Part shown: in pieces, positions 16,576 through 25,659 of the stretch | Layout: every line of letters starts with the position of its first letter | Position numbering within the stretch: the stretch's first letter is position 1 | Source of the DNA: Nocardia cerradoensis NBRC 101014 | Lineage (GTDB): Bacteria > Actinomycetota > Actinomycetes > Mycobacteriales > Mycobacteriaceae | NCBI RefSeq assembly: GCF_000308535.1 | Contig: NZ_BAFW01000174.1 | Coordinates: forward strand, 1-53,023 | Reading direction: 5' to 3' | Length of the DNA stretch: 53,023 bases | The notes under the pieces: model-generated | What the model saw: only the letters and a program-made list of their open reading frames with translations | Database searches by the model: none | Told to the model about the DNA's origin: nothing | Program-made: the position numbers and the translations under genes

Positions 16576-16897
16576 CTGAACTCCTTGAATTTTGAAGGCC
16601 CGACTCGTCGAATCGGGTGACTAGAGTGCGACAAAACCAATGCAAAATGGGAGTAAATTGGACGTCAAGGTCACCGATGCCGCCTCGACGACAGCAGAAG
16701 ACCTGACGAACTACGATATGACTCTTCAAAACAGAAGCCACACGAAGAAGGCATTACTTAAATGAGCTAATCTCGAACAGCTCCGCCGGCACTCGATACT
16801 CTCCCGCACGTTTGCAGGCCGAGCGATCCAGGCAACGAATCGCCCTCCAGAAGGAGGGATTACCGGGCTTGCATGACCAATACTCTGATATCTTACG
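16576..16897. other. Lower-GC intergenic stretch without a supported gene
   Basis: This 322-base stretch is visibly richer in A and T than its surroundings. It holds the ribosome-binding site of the secreted-protein gene, an imperfect hairpin around CCCGACTCG near 16600 and the perfect hairpin CCCTCC-AGAA-GGAGGG at 16843-16858. No open frame in it resembles a protein. It lies between two gene remnants. Confidence 0.6.
16843..16858. terminator. Short perfect hairpin, possible terminator
   Basis: CCCTCC, loop AGAA, GGAGGG. It lies 40 bases past the end of the aldehyde dehydrogenase remnant on its coding strand. There is no T run, so the role is uncertain. Confidence 0.35.
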
Positions 16898-17530
16898 TTA
16901 AATCCAGCCCTGGAACGATGAATTCGTCATAATCATGAGATTCGGCGCGACCACCGACCGCGCGTGAGAGAGTTCACGAAATCTCGTCGAAAACCGATAG
17001 GGCAGTAGCGGGCCGAATATTTCCTCCCGCAAGATTTGCGAATCGAGTGGCACGTCCAGCAGCACGCCCGGGGCGATGGTCCGGCTCTCTTCGTCGAATT
17101 CCGGTCGGCCGATAACGCGTGCGCCGCGTCGTCGAAGAGGCCGCGCAGTCGACGGAAGCCTTTCGGCCAGCGAGGCATCACCCCCGAACGCTGCGACCTC
17201 ATGAGGTTCGAAGGCTTCACGCAGAATCGCGACGGTGACCGCTGATGTCGCCGGAGCCGGCTCGTTGGGACGAACGATCGCAATGTTGCCGGCTGCGAAT
17301 ATTGCCACCAGCGGCTTCATGACCAGGTTGAACGGAAAGTTCCACGGTCCGAACAGCAGGCATACGCCACGTGCTTCGTACTGGATGCATACCGACGACT
17401 GCCCAAGACCGGGCTCGCGCACTGCAGGCTCCATCCAGGACTCGAGATGCTCGAGCGCGTAGTCGATCGCTTTCAACGTTCCGGCGACTTCCGCGTTCAT
17501 CGGCTGCCCCTCATGCACCATGAACCGCAA
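16898..17530 (-). pseudogene. Aldehyde dehydrogenase pseudogene (N-terminal, internal and C-terminal losses)
   Basis: The reading frame shows two separate parts of a class 3-type aldehyde dehydrogenase. Residues about 10-110 contain the NAD-site run LLFGPWNFPFNLVMKPL and IVRPNEPAPATS. Then, after about 20 unrelated residues, comes RVIGRPEFDEESRTIAPGVL with EEIFGPLLPY from the late catalytic domain. The roughly 180 residues between them, carrying the catalytic Glu and Cys, are missing, as are the first about 80 residues and everything after the EEIFGP region. A normal family member is about 450-500 residues. It lies 12 bases after an SDR gene on the same strand, so it was probably once in that operon. 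Confidence 0.85.
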
Positions 17531-17542
17531 CGCCTTCTGCTT

Positions 17543-18358
17543 TCACTGCCTGCCTTTGCTTTCGAGCATGGTCAAACCAGCCGGCGAGCCGATCCCGCGA
17601 ATTCCGAATCCGCTGTCTGCCCAGAGACACTCGCCGGTCACCACGCGCGCTTCCGCGGAGGCCAGGTACGCGAAACCTGCTGCGTAGTCACTCGGTTCCG
17701 GAATGAAACCGAGTGGGATAACGTTTTCGGCGCCGGGGAGAACCGCATCGATCGGCTGCTGCCCGAGCGCGGCGAGGCCTTCCATCCGGGTCCGCGCGAC
17801 TCCAATCGCCACCCCGTTGACCCGGACCTTGGGTGCGAGTTCCCAGGCGATCCCGCGCACGATCCCGAGGTCGGCATGCTTGGTCGAGACGTACAGCGCC
17901 CCGTCGTCCACCGCCCGGTAGCTGGCCAGCGAGCAGGAGAACACCATATTCCCGTTGGTGCGCAGCAACGCCGGGGTCGCCGCGCGTGCCCCGAGCAGGT
18001 AGCCCTTGACGTTGATCGCGTAGATCTCGTCGATCGCCGCCTCCAGCTGGTCCGCCGGGATCTCGCTGAGCAGGAGGTTGCCGGCGCCTACGCCGGCGTT
18101 GCCGATAAAAATATCGAGCTTGCCGAAGGTTTCGACGGCCTCGGCGACCGCGCGTTGATTGTCCGCGAAGTTCTCGACCGACCCGATCGTCACGTGCACG
18201 TCGGCGCCGAGGTCGGCGGCAAGAGCCTTCGCGCGGTCGATATCACGATCGAGCACTGCGACCCGCGCGCCTTCGGTAAGGAATTTTTCGACGACCGCCC
18301 GGCCTACACCGTTTGCGCCGCCGGTGACCAGCGCGACTTTATCGTTCAGGATTGCCAT
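17543..18358 (-). CDS. Short-chain dehydrogenase, cis-dihydrodiol dehydrogenase (BphB)-like
   Basis: 271-residue classical SDR. The cofactor motif TGGANGVGRA is at residues 13-22, the NAG motif in GNAGVGAG, and the catalytic pair in YVSTKH. The C-terminal run ADSGFGIRGIG matches BphB/HcaB-type cis-dihydrodiol dehydrogenases, which oxidise Rieske-dioxygenase products to catechols with NAD+. It is third in the minus-strand series of SDR genes (19959 to 17543), 42 bases after the previous one. No dioxygenase is in the same operon, so the substrate may come from either neighbouring locus. Confidence 0.85.
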   Translation of the reverse strand: MAILNDKVALVTGGANGVGRAVVEKFLTEGARVAVLDRDIDRAKALAADLGADVHVTIGSVENFADNQRAVAEAVETFGKLDIFIGNAGVGAGNLLLSEIPADQLEAAIDEIYAINVKGYLLGARAATPALLRTNGNMVFSCSLASYRAVDDGALYVSTKHADLGIVRGIAWELAPKVRVNGVAIGVARTRMEGLAALGQQPIDAVLPGAENVIPLGFIPEPSDYAAGFAYLASAEARVVTGECLWADSGFGIRGIGSPAGLTMLESKGRQ

Positions 18359-18400
18359 TTCGTTCTTCCTTTCGAGCTGTTCTTCCGCGGGGAAATGTGG

Positions 18401-19162
18401 TCAGGCGTGAATCGCGCCACCATTGATGTCGAGGACCGCCCCGGTGATGAACGCACCCGCGTCGGACACGAGATAGGGGATGACGCCGGCGATCTCGGCC
18501 GGGCGGCCGAGCCTGCCGACCGGAATGCGGCCGGCCAGCGACTCCTCGGTCATCTGGTCGGACGCGGCCAGGTAGTCCCGCAGATGTTCGGTGCCGATCG
18601 TGCCCGGGTTGACGACGTTGGCGGTCACCCCGGCGTGCGCTACCTCGGCGGCGAGCTGGCTGGTGAAGCCGACCAGCCCCGCTTTCGCCGCCACATACCC
18701 GATGGCGTTGCCGAGCTGCGGGGCGGACGCCACGATCGACCCGACGTTGACGATGCGTCCCCAGCCCTGCTCGATCATCGCCGGAAGCGCCGCCTGGCAC
18801 AGCAGGAACGGCACAGTCAGGTTGACGGCGAGCTGGTCGTTCCACTCGTCGAGCGTCGAGCCGAGGGTGTCCATCACCCGGGTGAATCCTCCGGCGTTGT
18901 TGACCAGGATGTCCACTGTGGCCGCGGTCTCGAGCAGGTGCTCACGCCCGGGTGCGGTGGTCAGGTCGGCCGCGCACCCGCGCACCCGTCCCGGCGCTGT
19001 GGTGTCGAGCGTCTGAACCAGGTCCGCGACGCCGGCTTCACCCCGCCCGCACACGACGACGGTGGCACCGTGATCCAACAGCTCTCGCACGATCGCCGCG
19101 CCGATGCCCCGTCGTGAGCCCGTGACGATGGCGGTCCTGCCGGTGAGATCCGTCCTGCTCAT
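18401..19162 (-). CDS. Short-chain dehydrogenase/reductase, FabG-like
   Basis: 253-residue SDR with TGSRRGIGAA near residue 15, NNAGGFTR and the catalytic YVAAKA. The ending FITGAVLDINGGA is typical of 3-oxoacyl reductase-like SDRs, unlike the BphB-type tails of its two neighbours. The ATG at 19162 overlaps the stop of the SDR before it (ATGA), so the two are translationally coupled. It probably works on a hydroxyacyl or cyclic alcohol intermediate, which the sequence does not identify. Confidence 0.87.
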   Translation of the reverse strand: MSRTDLTGRTAIVTGSRRGIGAAIVRELLDHGATVVVCGRGEAGVADLVQTLDTTAPGRVRGCAADLTTAPGREHLLETAATVDILVNNAGGFTRVMDTLGSTLDEWNDQLAVNLTVPFLLCQAALPAMIEQGWGRIVNVGSIVASAPQLGNAIGYVAAKAGLVGFTSQLAAEVAHAGVTANVVNPGTIGTEHLRDYLAASDQMTEESLAGRIPVGRLGRPAEIAGVIPYLVSDAGAFITGAVLDINGGAIHA

Positions 19163-19959
19163 GCGCGATTCACCCGGCCGCCCGGCTTGGCGATGCCGCG
19201 GATCGACAGTCCGCTGTCGACGGTGACGAGCGTGCCTGTCATGGCGACCGATTCGGTGCGCGACGCGAGCATCGTGAACACGCCGTCGTAGGCGGAGATG
19301 GGCGCGATCTCCTGGGTGGGCAGCGCCCGCTCGGTGCCGTCGAGGACCGAATCGGTCGCGACCTGGCCGAGCGAGGCGGTGGCGCGCAGCCGGGTCGGGG
19401 CGACGCCGGGCGCCACCCCGTTCACGCGGACGTCCGGCGCGAGCTCGTACGCGAGCTGGCGGATCAGCCCGTGCACGGCATGTTTCGAAGCGGTGTAGAG
19501 GGAGCCTCCCCCGGCCGCGTTCGTACTCGCGAATGATCCGGTCAGGATCACGCTGCCGCGCGTTTCGATGAGCGATTCGAGGCAGGCGCGGACACCGAGC
19601 ATCGGAGCGAGCACGTTGACCCCGAACAGCTCGCCGAACGCTGCGGGCAGGTCGGCACCCCGGATGTCCTCGAGCGGCTGGGCGTTGTCGGTGATTCCGG
19701 CATTGCCGACGAAGACGTCGATCCTGCCGAATCGGTCCAACGCCGCCTGTGCCGCGCCGAGGTTGCCTTCCCACGTAGCCACATCGGCGACCATCGGAAC
19801 GACGGCCGTGCCCAGCTCGCCTGGGAGGTCCTCGACCCTGTCGGAGATGTCGACGGCGAGGACCCGTGCGCCCTCGGCGACATACCGCGTGACCACCGAG
19901 CGGCCGATGCCGGCGCCGGCGCCGGTGAACACTACGACCTGGCCATCCAGTGCACCCAT
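19159..19959 (-). CDS. Short-chain dehydrogenase, cis-dihydrodiol dehydrogenase (BphB)-like
   Basis: 266-residue SDR with TGAGAGIGRS at residues 12-21, GNAGITDN, the catalytic YTASKH and the BphB-type C-terminus DSGLSIRGIAKPGG. AAGGAG lies 7 bases before the ATG, the best ribosome-binding site in the SDR series, and it is first of the three SDR genes. The tail is almost the same as the remnant at 15487-15561, which suggests that a second gene of this type once existed nearby. It probably makes a catechol-like diol from a Rieske product. Confidence 0.87.
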   Translation of the reverse strand: MGALDGQVVVFTGAGAGIGRSVVTRYVAEGARVLAVDISDRVEDLPGELGTAVVPMVADVATWEGNLGAAQAALDRFGRIDVFVGNAGITDNAQPLEDIRGADLPAAFGELFGVNVLAPMLGVRACLESLIETRGSVILTGSFASTNAAGGGSLYTASKHAVHGLIRQLAYELAPDVRVNGVAPGVAPTRLRATASLGQVATDSVLDGTERALPTQEIAPISAYDGVFTMLASRTESVAMTGTLVTVDSGLSIRGIAKPGGRVNRA

Positions 19960-20015
19960 GATTTCTCCTTCTATCCTTGTGTTTTCGTGATCGTCGCCCG
20001 GTTCACCGGCTGCCC

Positions 20016-20123
20016 TCACATCAGCCGTGAGGTGAAGACCGCCGTGTGGATCGCGTCGAATGCTCGGCCCGGTGTCTTCGCCGACCCGATACGACCGGGC
20101 GCGAACAGCACTTCGAAATTCAC
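20016..20123 (-). pseudogene. Old Yellow Enzyme-type reductase gene collapsed to its two ends (35 codons)
   Basis: From a GTG at 20123 the frame reads NFEVLFAPGRIG and then directly SAKTPGRAFDAIHTAVF with the ending TSRLM. The first part matches the N-terminus of the intact reductase at 22876-24810 (SFDALFRPGRIG) and the second its C-terminus (IGSALRPGRVYDAIHSAFFT). About 600 codons between them are gone. The junction falls on IGS, present at both ends, so a deletion between short repeats is likely. The reading frame is intact, but a 35-residue product has no flavin or iron-sulfur site. Confidence 0.75.
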
Positions 20124-20183
20124 CAGTAACTTCTGTTCTGTCGGAAATGGTTCCGTGGAAGCGACGGGGAGGCCGCTGATGAT

Positions 20184-21584
20184 TCAGTGGACGGCCGAGG
20201 GCACTTCGGCGCCGTCGACCCGCGCGGCAGGGCCCGCGTCATCGGCCCGGCGGGTCAGCAGATAGGTCACCGTGTAGAGCGCTACCGAGAGAACAAGGAC
20301 GATCAACTGTGCCGACTGCCTGGCGGTCGCCGGCACCGATGACACTTCCAGCAGCAGGATGCCGACGATCGAGGGCACGATCCAGGCGATCAGGCCCCAG
20401 CCGATGCGCGGCATGCTCTCGTCGACAACCGGGCCGAACCGCCGGTCTCGCCTGCTGACCGCGAAATGCGTCAGAACCACACCGACCCATCCGATGACGA
20501 GCACGCCCTGCCAGTTCAGCGCGGTCTGCAGATAACTGAAGACGTCGGTGAGCATCATGAGAAACACGACGACGGCGACGGCGGTCACCCAGACGAAGCG
20601 AGGCAGACGGACCGAGGTGACCGTGCTGAGGATCCGCTCGAAATTCGTGCTCGACTGGTAGTAGTTCAGGGTGTTCACCCGCGTCTGCGAGATGACGATG
20701 AACAGCAGGCCGATCCATCCCAGGCTGGCCAGAATAGCCTGCACCACACCGGTTTCCGAGGCCGGCTCGGTGGGCAGCACCAGCTGCACCAGATAGATGC
20801 CGGCGAAGCCGTTGAGGATGAACAGCAGCAGGTAGAACACCCATCCGAAGGTGACGACCTCGTGGAACCTCTCGTCCTCGCGCCGGGCGAATCGCGCAAA
20901 GTCGATCGTCGTCGGCATGGTGATGTAGATGCCCATGTAGAGCACGAAGCAGAGGATCCAGCCGGGAAACGAACGACCTTCGGGGGGAACGACTCCGGAG
21001 AAGCTGAGCCAGTGCGAGCCGTGGCCGAACTTCACGCCCGCCGCGATCAGGATGGAGACGAGACCGACGAGGTAGAACGGCAGCAGGACACCGTTGAGCT
21101 TGGCCATCCACGACTGGACGCTGCCCAGCATGAGCGGCAGCATCACGACGACGATCACGGCATACCACAGCCGGATGTCACCGTGCTTGACGTAGCTCTG
21201 GAAGGCGACCGCCAGGGTGCTCGACTCGAATATCGCGTAGTAGAGCACGGTGGCCGCAACGAGCAGGGCGGTGAACAAAGATCCCCACCGTCCGAACAGG
21301 GATTTCGTCAATAGCGTCGAATTGACGCCGTGGCGAATTCCCAGTCGTGTCATCATGATATTCGCCAGCGCGAACACCACGGTTGACAGCGCAATGGCAA
21401 TCATCGCGTCGCGGGTTCCGTACAAACTGGCGGCGAGGGCGCCGTAGAACAGCCAGACCATCGCCGAGAGCAGGGACCAGTACGACATGGTGACTTGCCA
21501 GCGGCCGAGTCGGGCGTTGGGAGGCACCGGGTGCGCGCCATATTCTTTATCGGCAACGGAATGCTGCGCGTGCAGGGCCGGCAT
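20184..21584 (-). CDS. NCS1-family permease (purine/cytosine/hydantoin-type symporter)
   Basis: 466-residue membrane protein with about 12 hydrophobic segments and the N-terminal layout of nucleobase-cation-symport-1 carriers (YWSLLSAMVWLFYGAL in helix 1). GGAGG lies 6 bases before the ATG. The family imports nitrogen heterocycles such as nucleobases, hydantoin and pyridine derivatives, so it is the likely uptake system for the substrate of the operon at 22876-33925. A perfect 12-bp palindrome ACTGTATACAGT lies 62-73 bases upstream, related to sites before the GntR gene and that operon. Confidence 0.9.
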   Translation of the reverse strand: MPALHAQHSVADKEYGAHPVPPNARLGRWQVTMSYWSLLSAMVWLFYGALAASLYGTRDAMIAIALSTVVFALANIMMTRLGIRHGVNSTLLTKSLFGRWGSLFTALLVAATVLYYAIFESSTLAVAFQSYVKHGDIRLWYAVIVVVMLPLMLGSVQSWMAKLNGVLLPFYLVGLVSILIAAGVKFGHGSHWLSFSGVVPPEGRSFPGWILCFVLYMGIYITMPTTIDFARFARREDERFHEVVTFGWVFYLLLFILNGFAGIYLVQLVLPTEPASETGVVQAILASLGWIGLLFIVISQTRVNTLNYYQSSTNFERILSTVTSVRLPRFVWVTAVAVVVFLMMLTDVFSYLQTALNWQGVLVIGWVGVVLTHFAVSRRDRRFGPVVDESMPRIGWGLIAWIVPSIVGILLLEVSSVPATARQSAQLIVLVLSVALYTVTYLLTRRADDAGPAARVDGAEVPSAVH

Positions 21585-21645
21585 AACGCCTCCAGAATTT
21601 TCTGAAGTCCGGGTACGGATAGTAAAACCCGAAACTGTGTTCACA

Positions 21646-21657
21646 ACTGTATACAGT
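21646..21657. promoter_or_regulatory. Palindrome ACTGTATACAGT, putative GntR operator
   Basis: Perfect 12-bp inverted repeat upstream of the permease gene. Its core TGTATACA is shared with the perfect palindrome at 33938-33951. Confidence 0.65.
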
Positions 21658-21963
21658 GAAGAATAGCGATTGAGATTTCGATGCGGAGGGTTTTGGGCTA
21701 TCGGTATATTTCTGCCGGGGGTTGCAGGTTTCGCGACATGTGGCGTGTGGATCGCGGAGCGGCTGACGCACAGGCGGGGCCACCCGCTCGGGGATGCGAG
21801 GCTGTGATGATCGCCTTGTCGGCCCCGGCCGGCCGCCGATCGGTCCGCTCGATCTGCTCTGGTACCACGTGCGGGTGCGACGCCGACCGAAACTTGGAGC
21901 CGATGGCGAGGTGACATCGCCGGTTTGGCGCGGCGTGCCACCACATCGGTGAACTGAACACAT

Positions 21964-21977
21964 AATTGGATACACTT
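21964..21977. promoter_or_regulatory. AATTGGATACACTT, putative GntR autoregulatory site
   Basis: Matches AAGTGTATACACTT (33938-33951) at 12 of 14 positions. It lies about 45 bases before the GntR start. Confidence 0.55.
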
Positions 21978-22021
21978 CTACCAGGAGTCCGTCCCTGCTG
22001 GTGACCTTTAGGATGATGCTG

Positions 22022-22852
22022 ATGACCACCTCTGCCCGACAGATCCGCACCGGCACCACCGTGGATGCGCTGTACCGAACACTGCGGGATCGCATCATCA
22101 CCGGTGCATACGCGCCGGGATGGCGGATGTCTCAGGAGCAGTTGGCCACCGAACTCGAGGTGAGCCGCACTCCCCTGCGCGAGGCACTGCAGCGACTGGA
22201 AGCCGACGGCCTCGTCGTGGCCCACGCCAACCGCGGCATGCACGTGGCCCCCCTGGTGAACTCCGAGACCGAGCAGAGTTATGCGCTGCGGCTGCTGCTC
22301 GAGCCACCGACCGTGGGCGCGATCGTCGAGCTGCTGACCGACGACGATATCGAGCAGATGCGAAACCATCTGGCGGACATGCGCACTCATCGTGCGCACA
22401 GCCGTCGCTTCCAGGATGCCCATCAGCTGTTCCACGACGTCGTGCTGGACCGGTACCCGTCGAATTTCGCCGACCTCACCCGGCAGCTGCACAACATGAT
22501 CTACCGGCATCAGAGCGTCTACCTTTCGCATGCCCGCACCCCGGACGACTTCATCGACAGTGACCAGTTCTTTCTCGATGCCATCAGCAATCGCAATGCG
22601 GCCTCGGCTCGCCGGATAATGGAATTCCACCTGATCGACGCGGCACTGGGGCTGGTACTCGATGCCGATCCCGATCACCGTTTCGATTCGCTGCTCCTGG
22701 CGATGCGCGGCCGCGACATCGTGATCGAGCACGACGATCACGGCCGTGTCGAACGTCCCGCGCGGATCTACTGGGTCGATTCCGACCCGGTGCTGCCGGA
22801 TTTCACCACCTCCAACCTGATCCTGATGGCGCCGCCGGAGCCGTCCGCCTGA
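22022..22852 (+). CDS. GntR-family regulator, FCD/FadR subfamily
   Basis: 276-residue regulator. The N-terminal winged helix-turn-helix is at residues about 35-70 (EQLATELEVSRTPLREALQR), followed by an all-helical ligand-binding domain of the FCD type with metal-ligand-like His residues (MRTHRAH, HQLFHDVV). The ATG at 22022 has AGGA about 8 bases upstream; in-frame starts also exist at 22001 (GTG), 22013 and 22016. It is divergent from the permease and convergent with the operon end. Matching palindromes before its own gene, the permease and the operon make it the probable controller of region 3. The effector is probably a pathway acid. Confidence 0.9.
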   Translation: MTTSARQIRTGTTVDALYRTLRDRIITGAYAPGWRMSQEQLATELEVSRTPLREALQRLEADGLVVAHANRGMHVAPLVNSETEQSYALRLLLEPPTVGAIVELLTDDDIEQMRNHLADMRTHRAHSRRFQDAHQLFHDVVLDRYPSNFADLTRQLHNMIYRHQSVYLSHARTPDDFIDSDQFFLDAISNRNAASARRIMEFHLIDAALGLVLDADPDHRFDSLLLAMRGRDIVIEHDDHGRVERPARIYWVDSDPVLPDFTTSNLILMAPPEPSA

Positions 22853-22875
22853 CGTCCGGCCCCAGCGCGAACCAC

Positions 22876-24810
22876 TCAGATGGCACGTGCGGTGAAGAAC
22901 GCGGAGTGGATCGCGTCGTAGACCCGGCCCGGACGCAACGCCGACCCGATCACGTGCACATCCACTCCGGCACTGCGTAATTCGTCGGCGAGCTCGTTCG
23001 ACGCCGGGACCCGTCCCAGTGCCGTGACCACCGTGTCGGCAGGCAGTAATTCGTCACCGTCGGCGGCGCGTATCGCGACGCCGTCCGCCCGCACTTCGCT
23101 CACCTGCGCCCCGGTGCGGATCCGCACTCCGGCTCGTTCCAGGAACTGCGGCAGTTTCAGCACGTCGTAGATCACCTCGTCCCCGGTGAGCAGTGAATCC
23201 TGTTGCTCCACAACGGTGACCTCGGTATCGCTCATCTCCGCGATCCGCAGCGCGGTCTCACACCCCTGCAACCCACCGCCGATCACCACCACCCGTCCGT
23301 GCAGCGGCGTCTGCGCGCGCACGTACGCCGCCGGCACGTGCGACACCTCGGCGGCGATCGGAAAGTCCGGTTCACGCAACGGTGCTCCGGTGGCGACGAC
23401 CACCGCGTCCACGCCACCGGCGACGAGTTCCGCGGCTGTGGCACGGGCCGGAACCACCGCGATGTCGCGGCGCCGGACCTCGTGCACGAGATGAGTCACC
23501 AAGGCCGCGATGTCCTGTTTGACCGTGGACCCCAGCGCATGGGTGAGCAAGCCGCCGAGCTCATCGGGTTCGAACAGCCGCACCTCGTGCCCGCGGTCGC
23601 TCAGCACCGCCGCACTGCGCAGGCCGGCCGGTCCTCCGCCCACGACGGCGACCGATTTCCTGGTGCCGGACACGGTGATCGGGAACCGGCCCTCCTCGGT
23701 CACCGACGGGTTCACGGTGCAGCCGACCGAACGCCCCTTGTCGACGCCGCGATGCAGGCAGCCGTCGTTGCAGCGGATGCAGGGCACGATCTCGAGCGTC
23801 CGGCCCGCCTGCGCCTTGCGCGTCCAGTCGGGGTCGGCGAGCATCGCGCGGCCCAGTGACACGAAATCCGCGGAGCCGGAGGCGATGACGTCGTTCGCGA
23901 CCTCCGGGGAGACCAGCGAACCCGAACCGATCACCGGGATCGACAGCTCGGGCCGGAATTTCTCCCAGCCCCAGCGGTGCGGTGCGCGAGTATTGAACCA
24001 GGGACTGACCTCCCATTCCATCGTGGCGTGGTGCCCACCGGAGGCATGGATGACATCTACGCCGTGCGCCTCCAGCAGCCGGCACAGCTCCACGGTCTCC
24101 TCGATCGGAATACCGTCGGATTCGTAGTCGGTGACCGAGACGCGCACACTCAGTGGAAAGTCGCGCGGCACCGCGGCGCGGATGGCGTCGATGATCCGGA
24201 TCAGGATCCGGGAACGATTGGCGAAACTGCCGCCGTAGTCGTCGGTACGTGAATTGGTATGCGGAGAAAGAAAATTCGTGATCAGATACCCGTGTCCGGC
24301 ATGCACCTCGACCAGATCGAAGCGTGCCTTCCAGGCTCGCAGTGCCGCCTGCGCGAACGCCGTGACGATATCGTCGATCTCGGCGACCGTCACCGGCTGC
24401 GGAACGACTCCGGCCACCGCCTCGACGTAGTCCCAGGAACTGTCGGTAGCCGATTTGATCGGTGCCGTGCCGAGAAATTTCTGGCGCCCGCCGTGGGCCA
24501 ATTGCAGGCCGATCTTGGCGCCGGTGGCATGCACCTCGTCGACGAGCCAACCCCATCCGGCGATGTGCTCGTGCCGGCTCATACCGGGTTGGTTATGGAT
24601 CGCTTTGCTGGCATCGTCGTCGACGTAGGTGTATTCGGTCATGATCAGCCCGACACCACCCTCACCGAGACGGCGGTAGTGGTCGACCATGCGTTGGCTG
24701 ATCGTGCCGTCCATATTGGCGGTAGCGCTGCTGTTCGGTGATTTCACTACGCGATTGCGTAGCTCGACCGGGCCGATGCGGCCGGGCCGGAAAAGAGCAT
24801 CGAAGCTCAT
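22876..24810 (-). CDS. Old Yellow Enzyme-type flavin/iron-sulfur reductase (2,4-dienoyl-CoA-reductase-like)
   Basis: 644-residue two-part enzyme. The N-terminal TIM barrel (FMN) starts SFDALFRPGRIGPVELRNRV and has the barrel His/Asn and Tyr-type motifs VEVHAGHGYLITNFLSP and TNSRTDDYGGS. A [4Fe-4S] motif CIRCNDGCLHR with a further Cys 13 residues on links to a FAD/NAD(P) domain (VAVVGGGPAGLRSA, then VVVIGGGLQGCETA). This is the architecture of FadH, trimethylamine dehydrogenase and enoate reductases. It is last in the 12-gene operon and probably reduces a double bond in a ring-cleavage product or the substrate ring. A collapsed second copy lies at 20016-20123. Confidence 0.9.
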   Translation of the reverse strand: MSFDALFRPGRIGPVELRNRVVKSPNSSATANMDGTISQRMVDHYRRLGEGGVGLIMTEYTYVDDDASKAIHNQPGMSRHEHIAGWGWLVDEVHATGAKIGLQLAHGGRQKFLGTAPIKSATDSSWDYVEAVAGVVPQPVTVAEIDDIVTAFAQAALRAWKARFDLVEVHAGHGYLITNFLSPHTNSRTDDYGGSFANRSRILIRIIDAIRAAVPRDFPLSVRVSVTDYESDGIPIEETVELCRLLEAHGVDVIHASGGHHATMEWEVSPWFNTRAPHRWGWEKFRPELSIPVIGSGSLVSPEVANDVIASGSADFVSLGRAMLADPDWTRKAQAGRTLEIVPCIRCNDGCLHRGVDKGRSVGCTVNPSVTEEGRFPITVSGTRKSVAVVGGGPAGLRSAAVLSDRGHEVRLFEPDELGGLLTHALGSTVKQDIAALVTHLVHEVRRRDIAVVPARATAAELVAGGVDAVVVATGAPLREPDFPIAAEVSHVPAAYVRAQTPLHGRVVVIGGGLQGCETALRIAEMSDTEVTVVEQQDSLLTGDEVIYDVLKLPQFLERAGVRIRTGAQVSEVRADGVAIRAADGDELLPADTVVTALGRVPASNELADELRSAGVDVHVIGSALRPGRVYDAIHSAFFTARAI

Positions 24811-24874
24811 GGGAATCTCGATTCGTGAAGGGGCCGAAGGAATTCGAGAGACGGAAGCTCGGGGAATTCGAGAT

Positions 24875-25624
24875 CTACGGGGCGAGCAGCGCCCCCGCGC
24901 GCGGGACGATCGGATCGAGGTCGAGGCTGCGCAGCAAGCGCCACGTGGTCGCCGCGGCGGCCGACAGCACCGGGATGTCGAACTGCCGCTGCAGCTCGTC
25001 GAGGATCGGCAGCGACGGCATCTGCACACAGGCGCTGATGACCAGGGCTTCCGCGTCGGAGGTGTCGACAGTGCGGGCGTGTTCGAGCAGATTGCGCGGA
25101 TCGAGGCGACCGACGGCCAGATTGTCGGCGACCTCGAGACTCAGCGAATCCACCACCTCGAAGCCCTCGTGCTCGATGTAGTCGCACACCGTCGCGGTGA
25201 GCGGCTTCATGTACGGCGTGACGACGGCGATCTTGCGCACCGTCAGATGTGCCAGCGCCTCGGTCAGCGCCCCCGCGGAGGACAGCACCGGAATGGCTTC
25301 GCCGCTTTCCTCTTTCGCGATCTGCGCCAGTTTGGACTCCGAGACCGTGTGGTAGCCGCGGCTCTGCGCCATGATCGCCACCAGGCAGGCGTAGGCCATC
25401 GCGTCGACGCGGGCGTCGGCGAGTTCGGCGGCGCAGCGCAGCGAATCGCAGTCCATCTGCGTCAACTGCTCCGGCGTCACGTGCTGCATGCGCATGCGCG
25501 AGGAATGGAAGGTGAACTGTTCCTCGGGCCGCACCTCGGCGCGCGCCCGCAGCATGGCCGGAATCTCCGTTTCCATGGTGGTGTTGGAGCTGGGCACGAT
25601 CATGCCCACTCGTTTCGTCGTCAT
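24875..25624 (-). CDS. Maleate cis-trans isomerase-like (Asp/Glu racemase superfamily)
   Basis: 249-residue protein with the N-terminus VGMIVPSSNTTMETE, typical of maleate isomerases and arylmalonate decarboxylases. Two catalytic cysteines are in place: C80 in MAYACLVA and C199 in ISACVQMPSL. It should turn maleate to fumarate, the last step of the maleamate branch of nicotinate-type pathways (NicE role). In the same operon are a 2,5-dihydroxypyridine-dioxygenase-like and a maleamate-amidase-like gene, which supports this reading. It lies 35 bases after the small 84-residue gene. Confidence 0.88.
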   Translation of the reverse strand: MTTKRVGMIVPSSNTTMETEIPAMLRARAEVRPEEQFTFHSSRMRMQHVTPEQLTQMDCDSLRCAAELADARVDAMAYACLVAIMAQSRGYHTVSESKLAQIAKEESGEAIPVLSSAGALTEALAHLTVRKIAVVTPYMKPLTATVCDYIEHEGFEVVDSLSLEVADNLAVGRLDPRNLLEHARTVDTSDAEALVISACVQMPSLPILDELQRQFDIPVLSAAAATTWRLLRSLDLDPIVPRAGALLAP

Positions 25625-25659
25625 CGACTGGCTACCTTCGTCATCGAGTGGTGAAAGGG

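Larger units (their letters stand above)
21585..22000. other. Divergent control region between the NCS1 permease and GntR genes
   Basis: About 415 bases without a supported gene. It holds two TGTATACA-type operator candidates (21646-21657 and 21964-21977). Short frames in it look random. Confidence 0.6.

Noticed and set aside
16576..16897. Insertion sequence or transposon end in the A/T-rich spacer
   Set aside because: No terminal inverted repeats, target-site duplication or transposase fragment could be found.
17447..19117. Plus-strand frame of 556 codons across the SDR genes
   Set aside because: It is antisense to two intact SDR genes with complete motifs.
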